Assembly (NCBI GenBank): GCA_963556495.2
Contig: OY747713.1
Location: 53,288,828-53,352,827 of the forward strand
Direction of reading: 5' to 3'
DNA from: Valencia hispanica
Lineage: Eukaryota; Chordata; Actinopteri; Cyprinodontiformes; Valenciidae
Length of the DNA stretch: 64,000 nt
Of this stretch, positions 21,353 to 31,790 are shown in pieces (within the stretch, counting starts at the first letter, position 1; each line of letters starts with the position of its first letter). The position numbers and the translations under genes are program-made. The notes beneath the pieces are model-generated. The model was not told the origin of the DNA. It searched no databases and worked only from the letters and a program-made list of their open reading frames with translations.

Positions 21353-24300
21353 CAACCCAGGGTCCAGACCAGGAAGCAGAGTTGTAGTTTAACCCACCTC
21401 TCTGCTGCTTCTGTACTGTTACCTACCCATTACCATATAGAAACAGTGTCTTGCCCACGGCCAAAATTAAATGGATTAAAAGTTAAGACAACAAAAGCAA
21501 ATTATGGAAATCTGGAAATAAATACAACTTTGACTGAAAATAAATCTATTAAATGTGGTTTATTAAACATAAGATCTCTCTCCTCAAAGACTTTGTTAGT
21601 AAATGACTTGATTTGTGATAATCACATTGATTTCCTTTGTCTCACAGAAACCTGGTTGCAGCAGGAGGATTATGTCAGTATAAATGAGTCAACTCCTTCC
21701 AGTCATTTAAATTTTCACATTCCTAGAAATACTGGGCGAGGAGGAGGAGTTGCAACCATTTTCCGTTCTGATTTACTAATTAGTCCCAGACCAATTGATA
21801 GCTACAGTTCTTTTGAACATCTAACCCTTAATTTTCCTCATCCAAGTTGCAAAACATTAATACCATTGTTGTTTGTGGTTTTGTATCGTCCACCAGGCCC
21901 TTACTCTCAATTCTTGGATCAGATCTCACATTTTTTATCTGATTTAGTATTAAATACTGATAGGGTTATTATAGTGGGGGACTTCAATATTCATGTGGAT
22001 ACTGAAAGTGATAGCCTAAATGCAGCCTTTAATGCTATTTTAGACTCAATTGGCTTTACTCAAAAAGTACAGGGATCGACCCACTCAGGTAAACACACTT
22101 TGGACCTTGTACTGACATACGGTATTGAGTGTGAGGAAATAACAGTCCATCCACATAACCCGGTCCTGTCTGACCACTTCTTGATAACTTTTGAATTTAC
22201 TTTAACTGACCATCTTAAATCTGAAAGAAAATTTCATTATAGTAGAACTTTATCAGACAATGCTGTAACAATTTTTAAAGAATCTGTTCCATTCTTACTT
22301 TCCTCAGTGTCTCAGGGTAACACAGTGGATGGCAGCAATTCTATCTCTAACCCTTCAGAAATTGATGGTCTGGTTCACAGCGTTACGTCCTCATTGCGTT
22401 TGGCATTAGATAGTACAGCCCCATTAAAAAAGAAAGTGGCTAGCCATAGGAGGCTGACTCCTTGGTTTAACGCAGAGTTGCGTACTTTAAAGCAGAATAC
22501 TAGGAAGTTGGAGAGAAAATGGCGCTCTACACATCTAGAGGATTCCTATTTAACCTGGAATAACAGTCTACTGCTGTATAAAAAGACCCTTCAACAAGCT
22601 AGAACAGCATATTTTTCATCATTAATAGAGGCGAATAAAAACAATCCTAGGTTTCTTTTTAGTACAGTTGCCAAACTTACACAGAGTCATAGCTCTGTTG
22701 AGCAAACTATTCCCCCAGCTCTTAGCAGTGATGAGTTTATGAGATTCTTCATAAATAAAATAAATTTTATTAAAAATAAAATCATTGGCACCCTCCCAAA
22801 CATGATTACTTCTTCCTCAGTAAATGAAAGAACTGTAGAACCTCAGTTGTGCTTAGGCTGTTTTGATTCAGTCGAGCTTTCAGAATTATCAAAAATATTA
22901 GCCTCATCTAAACCTTCAACTTGTATGTTGGACCCAATCCCAACCAAATTATTTAAAGAAGTGTTCCATTTGGTTCCTGGCCCCATTTTGGATATGATGA
23001 ATCTATCCTTAGTAAACGGATACGTACCACAGGAATTTAAAATAGCTGTAATTAAACCTTTACTCAAGAAACCTTCCCTTGATCAAGATGACTTAGTGAA
23101 TTACAGACCTATATCTAACGTTCCTTTCTTATCCAAAGTCCTTGAGAAAATAGTTGCTAATCAAGTCTGTGAACATCTAAACAGTAACGAGCTGTTTGAA
23201 GAGTTTCAGTCAGGTTTTAGAGCTCATCATAGCACTGAAACAGCACTGGTGAAGGTTACTGATGATATTCTCATGGCCTCAGATAATGGACTGGTGTCTG
23301 TTCTGGTTTTGTTAGATCTCAGTGCTGCTTTTGACACAGTCGATCATAATATTCTCTTAGAAAGGCTTGAACATGTTGCAGGGATCAAAGGAACAGCACT
23401 AGGCTGGTTTAAATCATATTTGTCTGATAGATTCCAGTTTGTTCATCTAAATGATAAATCATCTTCACTCTCGAGGGTTACTTGTGGAGTTCCACAGGGT
23501 TCTGTCTTTGGACCAATTCTTTTCACCATATATATGCTTCCAATTGGTAGAATCATTAGACAGCATGGGATAAATTTCCACAGCTATGCAGATGATACAC
23601 AACTATATTTATCCATAAATCCTGATGAACCCAGTCAGTTAGGTAGATTACAGGCATGTCTGGAAGACATAAAAGCATGGATGACCCTAAACTTTTTGCT
23701 TTTAAATTCTGACAAGACAGAAGTTGCTGTCTTTGGACCAGAAGTTCTTAAACAGAAACTGATTAGTCAATCACTTCATCTGGATGGCATTAAATTGGCC
23801 CCCAGTAATAACGTAAAGAACCTCGGCGTTATTTTTGACCAAGACTTGACATTTAAATCCCATATTAAACAGGTTTCTAGGATTTCTTTCTTTCACCTCC
23901 GGAATATTGCTAAATTTAGAAACATCCTGTCCAGGAGTGATGCTGAGAAACTAGTCCATGCATTTGTTACCTCATGGCTGGACTACTGTAATTCTTTACT
24001 ATCAGGAAGTCCACAAAATGCCATTAAAAGCCTTCAGTTGATCCAAAATGCGGCAGCAAGAGTTCTGATGAATATTAAAAAGAGAGATCACATTTCTCCT
24101 GTTTTAGCTTCCCTTCATTGGCTCCCTGTTAAATCCAGAATAGAATTTAAGATCCTTCTTCTTACATACAAAGCCCTTAATAATCAAGCTCCATCATACA
24201 TCAGAGATCTAATTGTTCCATATGTTCCTAAAAGAGCACTTCGCTCTCAGACTGCAGGTTTACTTGTAGTTCCTAGGATCTCTTAAAGTAGAATGGGAGG

Positions 24301-24424
24301 CAGATCTTTTAGTTATCAGGCTCCTCTCCTGTGGAACCAGCTCCCAGCTTTAGTCCGTGAGGCAGACACTCTGTTTACTTTTAAGGCCAGGCTTAAAACT
24401 TTCCTTTTTGATAAAGCTTATTTT
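21353..24424 (+). pseudogene. L2-B ORF2: APE endonuclease and reverse transcriptase, one nonsense codon
   Basis: The frame continues from the ORF1 UGA through a 31-codon spacer (21353-21445) and stays open for a further 946 codons. Endonuclease: '[11 protein letters not shown]', 'LCLTETWL' (Glu), 'VVLYRPPGPYSQFL', 'VGDFNIHVD' and 'LSDHFLITFEF' (SDH). RT: 'IAVIKPLLKKPSL', 'NYRPISNVPFLSKVLEK', 'QSGFRAHHSTETAL', 'VLLDLSAAFDTVDH' (Asp), 'GVPQGSVFGPILF', 'FHSYADDTQLYLS' (YADD). A TAA at about 24284-24286 replaces a Lys codon; the remaining ~45 codons ('SRMGGRSFSYQAPLLWNQLP') are open to 24424. No ATG lies near the start of the ORF2 frame. Apart from the nonsense codon it looks intact. Confidence 0.9.
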
Positions 24425-25223
24425 TAGAGTGGCTTAGGTCATCCTGAGCTATCTCTGTAGTTATGCTGCTATAGGCTTAGACTGCTGGAGGACAGACTTA
24501 CCAATTTTCTTCACTCTGCTACTTCCTTTTCTCCTACGACTCTCCAGTTGTATTACAGTACATTCTGTTATCAACTTTTTACTTTCTGTAACATAGAAAT
24601 TACTCTTATACCAGATCTTCTGTTCCTTCTGTGTTCTGCTCTGTCTTCTCAAACCCCCAGACGGTCGTGGCAGATGGCCGCTCCTACTGAGCCTGGTTCT
24701 GTTGGAGGTTTCTTCCTGTTAAAGGGGAGTTTTTCCTTTCCACTGACGCTACATGCTTGCTCAGTATGAGGGATTGCTGAAGGATTGCTGTGGTTGGAAA
24801 TCTGCCCAACCTCACGCCAATGACTGACGCAATCTGCTGGGATTCCTTAAATAGGAAACTTTTTAACTGATTGGAATGTTTGTATAAATGTATTGAAATA
24901 ACTTCTTGTTAAGTGCCTTGAGATGACATCTGTTGTGAATTGGCGCTATATAAATAAACTGAATTGAATTGAATTGAATTGAATTGAATTGAATTGGGAG
25001 ACATCTGGCTTTTCAATGGCAATATTTTGGCATGAATATGGGCCAATTTAGGGTCTTCTGGCTCTTGTCTGGTAAAGCATTGGCTTTTCTCTGGCAGCTG
25101 TCTGGCATGCTTTTGGCAAAATTGTTTGGGCCGGTTTTGGCCCTGCATTCCTGGCGCAATAATTGCCAAAACTAAGAACAGTGTTTGGGCCATAAAAGGC
25201 CCGGAACAATTTTGCTATCTGGG

Positions 25224-25564
25224 ATGTAGATCCCCCTCTGTCAGAAGAGAGCTCTGAAAAGGATGATAATGTGGAGGAGGGACCCAGTCGGGATGCTATT
25301 CCTGAAACTGATTGGGATCTGGAGGAGACTGGACAGGAGAGCTCTGAAGAGCCAGAAGCTGAACCAAATGAAACCAATGCTCTTAAGTCTGCAGAAGTAG
25401 ATGCTAGTGAAACACCAGAGCCATTGATTAATAACACTGAAACACGCTCGAAAAGAAGCATCAAACCAGTAGTAAGGCTAACCTATGATGAGCCTGGTAA
25501 CGCTAGAGATCAGCCAATCACTATCATACACAGAGGTGTGGTTATTAAGATTGGGAAGAGTTAA
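25224..25564 (+). pseudogene. Gypsy-A pol C-terminal acidic tail (continuation)
   Basis: Resumes the Gypsy-A frame after the CACTA-like element: an acidic, Ser/Glu-rich tail ('DWDLEETGQESSEEPEAEPN') ending 'TRSKRSIKPVVRLTYDEPG' and a stop at 25562-25564. The 'SKR..KPVVRLTYDEPG' motif is a recurrent end of this Gypsy group's integrase tail. A short 3' UTR and the polypurine tract follow. Confidence 0.75.
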
Positions 25565-25935
25565 ACTGAGATAAGCTGTTGTTATATTTACCTTTCTCCT
25601 AAAGTAGAGTTTGAGTTATTATTGTCTGTTGAGGACACCAGACTATTAGAAGGGGGAGGGTGTAACCCAGCAGAAATTTTAAAACACATTTAAATAAATA
25701 GTTCATGGCTGATTTAAAAACATGTTAAAAAATATACTTTTAAGAGGTGGTTAAAAATCAGATGTTTTCATTGTGTTTAAAAAGGTTAAATTCATGTTAA
25801 ATTGTGATTGTAAAATATAATGTTTTATTTCATAATGTCGAAACAAAAAAGAGAAAACATTATTTTCTTTTAGAGGAAAAATAATTATGTTAAAACCAGT
25901 TTGTTAAGTCATGTGACTTTACGTCTAGAGAGTCG

Positions 25936-26020
25936 TGTAAAAACGTGACAACCACTTGAAACTAAAACGTTATAACGTGATAGTTTCACGTTTTTACAAT
26001 AAACTATCACGTTATAACGT
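25936..26020. repeat. Overlapping palindrome cluster
   Basis: TGTAAAAACGTGA (25936-25948) pairs with TCACGTTTTTACA (25986-25998). The 20-bp ACGTTATAACGTGATAGTTT (25967-25986) pairs exactly with 26001-26020 across a 14-bp spacer. The core ACGTTATAACGT is itself palindromic and present twice. The two stems are mutually exclusive, so alternative foldings are possible. Confidence 0.9.
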
Positions 26021-27167
26021 GATACGGTCTAATTTCTTTATTATATGGCTGACAGCACTGTTCTGACGATCTGTGCTACCTCCTCAGAATGTCCTACCAT
26101 AGCGCGCATCTGTCAGTGCTACCTCTTGAAAAGTATGTTTACATGCCGAAAACAACAACTGTTAGCTTTGATGTTAAACATAATCGGAAAATATTTTTCA
26201 AGTGACGGGATTGAAGTGGCAGTTTAGCAGTAATGCCTAACATAGCAAAAAATTATGAATAACAAAAACTTTTCTTTCAATCCACAGGACATGCTACCCG
26301 TTTAATATAAAGCTAAAACTAGCACATAAAGATGCACTAAAAACCATGATCAGAATATCCTACCTGTTAAATAGGCCTATAGATGAATAGCACACTCTGG
26401 AAATCTGTTAGTTTGTGAAGCAGCTAATGAATATATACCAAGCCAGTAAGACGTAGAGCAGATAGCAGCATTATTACTCCAAAATATTAAAATGTAGTAG
26501 CCTATGATTATAGGCACAAATAGGCCGCAAAATACACCGCATTTACTGTACAACTCTAATTAATGGGACTTGTTTACATGCAGTGTAACGATATCATAGA
26601 AGTGAAACTAATATACAAGGCCTGTCATGTAAACTTGAAACTAGTTGCTTAAGGAAAGCCTTAAAATATTTTGAATAAAAATTAGCCAGTAATAAAATAA
26701 TTTGAATAAACTTCAAAGAAATAAAACAGACGAAATGGATCTTCCAGGTAGGAATTCTTGATGACAGATTTGCTGAGTATGCGAATGGTGACATAACATT
26801 GAAATGTGCATGCGGTTAGCACAGATAGTCGGAACACCGGTGTACAGATGAATACAATTTCGGCTCCGTCATGATGACAACTGTTCAAGGTACCTGCTGC
26901 TAGGTATCTTCCATTTATATGTACCTACCGAGTATGCTCCGCCCAGAGAGCCTTGCAGGACGCTGCACCTACCGGCTTTTTGAAGCCTGCCGCATTTGAA
27001 CTGCAAAACCACTACCCGACGACCCAAAGTTACATAGTGCTGTTATGGCCGATAGAGGGCCCCAAAACGAATGTGGAAGTGCCGTTTCACCCTGTTATGA
27101 GTTGATCAACAACTGACACGAGTTCGGAAACATTATTTTAAGGTAAAAAAAACTTTTTAGTGTTGCT
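25936..27167. other. 1.2-kb unidentified insert in the Gypsy-A 3' LTR
   Basis: Replaces about 60 bp of the 5' LTR. It opens with a dense cluster of inverted repeats (separate entry). The rest is AT-rich without a recognisable protein; short minus-strand frames at 26594-26888 look non-coding. No clear matching end was found at the right side, so I cannot say whether it is an insertion, a conversion tract, or LTR sequence deleted from the other copy. Confidence 0.5.
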
Positions 27168-27309
27168 TTAAACAGTTCGTTTCGTGAGTTTAACAGCTTG
27201 TTATGCTGAACTTCTGATAGCTTGCACTTTTGATTGTCAGCCTGATAATCTCGTAAGTGACAAGTGATAGTTGTGAGCGACAGTTAATTTCAGCCCGAAG
27301 TTTATTACT

Positions 27310-30300
27310 ATCTTTTTTTTTTTTTTTACGTGTCCTGTTTGGCAGTGTGGAGCTCAGAATTGGTGTCTGAGTACCAAGTAGAAGCCCAACAGTTTTACTT
27401 TCACAAGCGGAGGAGTACAGCTTTTGCTATAGTACTCCACTTGATTTATGTGTGAAAAATCTTTATTATGAATTGTTGGGGTTTTTATTTCCTGATGTTA
27501 TGGACACGGAGACGGAAAATTAAGGAGAAGAAAGAAGGAAGGTGAAGAAGAGAGGTAGAAAACAAAATGTCATGAGAGAGGGTGAGTTGAAAATACAAGA
27601 GAGGAAAGGGAACAAAGAAAACACAGGAAGACATTGAAGTCTGCCTCCATACCCACAGGACGGCAGAGAGAGGGGGAAAAACAAACCAAAACACGAAAAA
27701 GGAACATCGACAAAACCAACCAAACATTGTGAACTAAGAATTACACAACCACATCACACAAAAATAGATTTAAAAATACAACAACAATGTCACAGAAAAA
27801 CTCATGGTACCGATTAATCAAGCTCTAGTAATGATAACCTCAGCCCAAGAATATATCCTTAAACACCAGAGACCCCACATCTATGTGTGTGTGTGTTAGC
27901 ATGCTGGTGCATATAAGGTTTCTCCATAAGAGTGTTCGACAGTTGGTGTGAGCAGACATCAATCCGTCTCCCAGGAATCGATGCAGACATGAAGGAGATC
28001 GGAGCAAAGACAAACGCACATTCCTGATGTCAATCAGAGACTGGACCGCTGCCTAGCGGTCCAACGTCCAAGGACCGCCAGAGCCCCAGGCGGACTCGGG
28101 CGGGGCCGACTGCATCCCCCAAGAGAGGAGCAAAGGAGATCCCCAGGGGAACATCCAGCGGCCACTATGCAGGGGCCCGGGGGGCAGCAGTGACGAGCCC
28201 ACGGGCTCCGCCGGCAACCGGCCGCGCCAGGGCAGGCCGGTCAATGGACCGGGGAAGCCGGGGCCCAGGGGCACCCCACCCCCCAGCAGGGACCCGACAA
28301 GGGACCGGCCGACGAGGGGCCCCCAGCTTTGCAGGGGCCGCGGCCGGCCGCCACGCGACGCCTCCACCCTAGGCCAATCCCCACCTCCACCATCCCAGCG
28401 CCCCACCAATAGCCGCAGGGGACGGACAGCATCCCCAGGCCGGGCTCAGCCAGCATCTGGACGCCAAGTTGTACCAGTTCCCGGGTCCTGATCCCGCGCA
28501 ACGCAGGGCGCCGAGACCAGGCATCCAACGAGGGCCAGGGCCGGTCCAACCCGCCAATGAACCGGCCACGCACGGTGCGCACAGAACAGGTGATCAAACG
28601 AGCAGAGACGCCGGATCCGCATCCCGCCGAGCCACCGAGCAGGCACCACCCAACAATCCCAAACCTGGCAACTCTAAAAGAGGTGCCCCAACCAACCAAA
28701 GGAAGATATCAGCACAGCGCATCGGCCGACCGACACACCGGCCCCCCCAGGCCCGGCCAGGCACGCACCAGGTCCGAACCGGATTGACCACCGGCGCACC
28801 GGCAGGCAGGGGCCCCCGTCACCGGCGGGGAGTGACGGGGCCCCCCCTCCTCCTCCCACACACCCCTCCCCCCCGTCCATTCTAGTTAAGAATCTTAACT
28901 CTTTTCTCTCTGGTGCCAGCTCCATGAACATTCCACGTGACAAACCTTAGAGTAGTTATAGTTTTGAGAAAAAAGTTGTAAAGTCCATATCACCATAGAA
29001 ACTGATAAACACAGGTGTATTATTAGTTTGTGCTTGGGGTTGCCTGATTGAAAATCCAAAAGCCGAGATATAAGAAAGAGAGAAATAGAAGAAAGTTGTG
29101 AAGGTGTGAAGGGTGAGGGTGAGAGAGAAAGAAATAGTTATGTTATGAAGAAATTCTGTGTGTGTGTGAGTGATAAAAGAAGGAAAAAGGAGTGAAATTT
29201 GGTGATAGACATGTGAAGATGAGAAAAGAAAAAAGAGCCAGTAACCCAGTGCTTAGCCCTGGCCCCGCCCACATTGAGTAATGTAAACAACTTTACAGAG
29301 CTGTGCTAACATTACATTATAGTTGACTGATAAAACAACTCTTATCTGACCAGTGTTACATGACTAATAAAGCCAAAGAGTAAGCTGGGGGTCCCTGAAC
29401 AGCTGCCCATTAACATACAGTTTATCTACCACTTCTGTAGCTCTGGTGCCTTCACTGATATATTTCTTCCTGATTGGGAACAAAACGCGCCTTCTATCCA
29501 GGATTTCCTTCGGATATCGTTAACGCTGTAATTCTTTCCCCGCAGCTCTCTGCCCTGGCCTCTGACCTGCTCTTTTTGCTTGTAATGCTCGAATTTTGCA
29601 ACAATTGGTCGCGGCCGGCTGTTGTTGGGCTTCTTACCTCCGAGCCGGTGGACGCGGTGAAAAGTGATGTTTTTTACCGTGTCGCTTGGGAGCTTTAACT
29701 GATGTTGGAGAAAATCTCGGACGGTGGATTCAGCGTCGTCCTCAGCCTGTTCTGGGATCCCGGAAAAAACAAGATTGTCCCGCATTCCCCTGGCCTGTAT
29801 ATCCAAGATAGTTTCTTTCATCCTCTTACTTTCTCCGGACAGCTGCGTCATTCCCTCGGTGAGTTTCTTTACACCATCTCTAAGCGTTTGGTTTTCTGCA
29901 GCGAGCGATGCTACCTGTTGTTGGCTGAACTCCAGGGATTCCCTTAGAGCATGAAACTCTTTGTGTAGAACCTCAACCAGGCCCAGAGGGCGTCTAGGCT
30001 GGTTAGCTTCTTATCTATTGAGTCCAGGACATCGCTGTAGCTTTTCTCTGGAGAGATAGTGGAGGTGCTGGCCTCAGAACGAATGCGTTTTTGTGATGGT
30101 GTGCTTGTAGGCACAGCAGAGGTTGATTTCTGTGGCTTGCCCATAACAATGTTGTCAAAGCACTCGTCCAAGTAGCTTTCCAGGCTGTGCAAGGTTTCCT
30201 CGTCCAGTTTGTTTATGGAGAAATACAAAATAATGGTTATTATTATTAAACGTTTGCTATATTTGGCTCAAATGTTATGGTTTGTTTTTACCCGAGTTTG

Positions 30301-30365
30301 TTTGTTTTACCAGTTTACCGCCATATTACTTACGCACAGCTCTCGCGAGATCTCAGCAGCAGCTC
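27310..30365 (-). mobile_element. L1-i: Tx1-like L1 copy (5' UTR, ORF1, start of ORF2, 3' UTR, A-tail)
   Basis: On the minus strand: ORF1 (30228-29426), the first ~25 codons of ORF2 up to about 28884, then directly a GC-rich 3' UTR and an A-tail (complement of the T-run 27313-27327). Almost all of ORF2 is absent. The same ORF2-to-3'UTR junction occurs in L1-B at 40655/40656. The A-tail abuts the Gypsy-A LTR with a 15-bp TSD whose partner is now at 38994-39008. GC-rich reading frames on both strands (28053-28943) are compositional. Confidence 0.85.
29426..30228 (-). pseudogene. L1-i ORF1 protein, frameshifted
   Basis: Same protein as L1-B ORF1. An N-terminal piece (30228-29944) with 'SPEKSYSDVLDSIDKKLTSL' runs into a frameshift near 29980. 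The C-terminal half (29851-29426) with 'MTQLSGESKRMKETILDIQ', 'RDNLVFSGIPE' and 'HRVHRLGGKKPNN' is in another frame and contains a small gap near 29515. Family role is RNA binding in the L1 ribonucleoprotein. Confidence 0.8.
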
Positions 30366-30523
30366 ATCCCCCCTGCACAATGATTTACCTAAGAAGAAAG
30401 GTAATCAAAAAAGGACATTTTTAGGTTTGAGTTGAAGCACGGAGTACAAGTAACTGAATCAATAAATTAATAATAAGAAGATTTCCATGAAGCCATCTGG
30501 GCATCATCTCAGACCGCGAAGCT
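30366..30523. other. Unassigned spacer (5' flank originally belonging to L1-B)
   Basis: No gene or repeat recognised. Under the inversion model this sequence was once next to the 5' end of L1-B; its C-rich start (CCCCCTGCAC) lies at the inversion-side edge of L1-i. Confidence 0.4.
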
Positions 30524-31370
30524 TTGGAACATGACTGTTACCGGTGCGGCTGGTTAAAGACGTGCTTCAAAGAACCTGGTGTCATGCCAAACACGAAAGA
30601 GCGCATGCTCCGACATTTTCAGCTGCTGAAGCGATATGAAGCTGGGTTCAGAGAGTCTGTCATGGTTCCAGGGTGTTTGTGTTTTGTTAATTTTCCTTTA
30701 GTTCTATTATGTTTTAGTTGTTCTTTGTCTCCCTCTGGTGGTCTTGTGTTGGGTTGCAGTTGTTTGTGTTAATCTCTTTTCCCCAAGTTCATACTTATCC
30801 TTCATTAGTCTCAGTGGTTATATTTTATTCCTCCTTTTGTTTTCCAGTGTTTCATTAGATTCCCTTCCAGATTTATCTTTAGTTTCTTAAGAGTCTTCTG
30901 TCTCCCAGTTGATTACTTCCACCTGCTTTCTCCCTCCCACCTGCATCTACTCCCACTAATTGATCATTGGTCTTCTCAGTCACTTCCTCATTTCCTCCTC
31001 AGTATAAATTCGGTCCTCTCGCTGGTCCGTCGTCGTTCTTCCCTTGCCGGTTCCTGCCCTCGTTGTTGCCCATCCTGGTTCCTGTTTTTCCCTCTCTGGT
31101 TCCTGCCTTCCTGGTTGCCCGTCTGGTTCCTGTTTTTTTCCCGTTTGCTGCCTTTTGATCCTCCTGAGTTATGTAAGTTCCTTGTCCTTGTTTTCATTAA
31201 ATTATTTTGTTTATACTTGCTGCATTTTGGGTCCTCCTTAACGTTGAAACATGACAGAGTCTTTCCGACTTCTGATCACTTGAGTCAGAGAAATGTTCCC
31301 TGATTTCAAAACTTTAGCTGAAGTGGAGCTTTTAGTTCCAGTCTCCAGTGCGTCAGCGCGATTCAGCCTC
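30524..31370 (+). pseudogene. hAT transposase C-terminal remnant, split by a solo LTR
   Basis: Before the solo LTR the plus frame reads 'MPNTKERMLRHFQLLKRYE'. After it, with the 5-bp duplication removed, it continues with a stop and then 'REMFPDFKTLAEVELLVPVS', which resembles the C-terminal dimerisation region of hAT transposases (…LA…VPVSSA…). Shortly downstream 'cagtggttcccaacatgagg' resembles a Charlie-type hAT terminal repeat. Whether it belongs to the Tol2-like element that encloses it or to another hAT is unclear. Confidence 0.45.
30658..31256 (+). repeat. Solo LTR (599 bp) with 5-bp TSD
   Basis: Starts TGTCATGG and ends CATGACA, flanked by GAGTC at 30653-30657 and 31257-31261. A TATA-like GTATAAATTC near 31002-31011 and a pyrimidine-rich downstream region fit an LTR promoter. 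The sequence matches my memory of a very common fish Gypsy LTR. No internal region remains, so it is a recombination product. Confidence 0.85.
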
Positions 31371-31513
31371 TAGAACAGTGGTTCCCAACATGAGGTTTGT
31401 GTGCCACAAGGGGGTCATTAGAGATTGCAGGGGTCTGCACAATCTTGTCTGTGCTGAGGTTGTAAGACTTTTGGTGATACTATTCTTAATTTATATGCAT
31501 GTATATATATATT
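31262..31513. other. Decayed hAT end and AT-rich flank
   Basis: Holds the tail of the hAT remnant and the Charlie-like 'cagtggttcccaac' motif at 31377-31390, then AT-rich DNA with a short (TA)n run before the retroviral LTR. Confidence 0.4.
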
Positions 31514-31790
31514 GAAGAGATAAAAATTCTGTTAATGTTGTATGAGGGTTTAATTATGTAGTGCATGTGGAAACACTTAAAAACAGTGAACAATCAAAAA
31601 GAATGTGGTACATCCTGTGTGCCTTGTGTGAAGAAGCTGTGACCATTCTGTGAACGAAGATCTATGTGGGAGGAGTTTCATGGAAACTCAACTTTCAATA
31701 AAAACCTTATGGTGAGATAAAGCTGTACTCAGTTAATAGAACTGAGTCCAGCGAACGATGTCTTGCTGTTAAAATATATAATTGTTGTTT
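31514..31790 (+). repeat. ERV LTR 1
   Basis: Upstream copy of the direct repeat. Contains 'gaacgaagatctatgtggg' and the polyadenylation signal at about 31698. Differences from LTR 2 are few in the stretches compared, so the provirus is not very old despite its eroded interior. Confidence 0.7.

Larger units (their letters stand above)
21112..24995 (+). mobile_element. L2-B LINE, 5'-truncated inside ORF1
   Basis: Starts within the esterase domain of ORF1 ('[15 protein letters not shown]' onward) and runs through ORF2, the 3' UTR and a (GAATT)n tail (about 24958-24995). It is the best-preserved ORF2 in the window. It inserted into the CACTA-like transposon, whose TCTGGC-rich subterminal region resumes at 24996. 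I could not identify a convincing TSD. Confidence 0.9.
14582..25223 (+). mobile_element. CACTA/EnSpm-like DNA transposon (contains L2-B)
   Basis: Terminal inverted repeats of ~30 bp with a few differences: both ends start CCCAGATAGCAAAAT and continue TTCCGGGCCTTTT after a small variable step. Both subterminal regions are dotted with TCTGGC-type motifs. Removing it with one copy of the flanking AT restores the Gypsy-A tail frame (…Glu-Glu-Asp-Val-Asp-Pro…). The body carries a transposase pseudogene and a spliced DUF4806-like gene, both on the plus strand, and is split by L2-B (21112-24995). The termini are not CACTA/CACTG, so the superfamily call rests on the transposase. Confidence 0.75.
8951..25660 (+). 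mobile_element. Gypsy-A (Ty3/Gypsy) internal region, split by a CACTA-like transposon
   Basis: Order is Gag (PNMA-like), zinc knuckle, protease, RT, RNase H, integrase, acidic tail, then a polypurine tract (25649-25660, AGAAGGGGGAGGG) abutting the 3' LTR. Pol order PR-RT-RH-IN is the Ty3/Gypsy order. The body is interrupted at 14582-25223. Several stops and frameshifts disable it, but all domains remain recognisable, consistent with moderate age. Confidence 0.9.
25661..27309 (+). repeat. Gypsy-A 3' LTR, 5' half, with a 1.2-kb insert
   Basis: Begins TGTAACCCAG right after the polypurine tract and matches the 5' LTR to about 25935, then again from about 27168 ('ttaaacagttcgtttcgtgag') to 27309. 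Between these is foreign DNA. At 27309 the LTR is cut by L1-i, and the remaining half is found reversed at 38156-39008. The last 15 bases, CCGAAGTTTATTACT (27295-27309), are one copy of the L1-i TSD. Confidence 0.9.

Noticed and set aside
27485..27727. ~80-codon hydrophobic frame (minus strand) that recurs at 41552-41794, 45704-45946 and partly at 63649-63939
   Set aside because: It lies in the L1 3' UTR and the copies are near-identical DNA; conservation of the frame adds no evidence of coding.
28053..28943. Several long Arg/Pro/Gly-rich frames on both strands
   Set aside because: GC-rich L1 3' UTR with few stops in any frame; the same occurs at 40590-41420 and 62781-63904.
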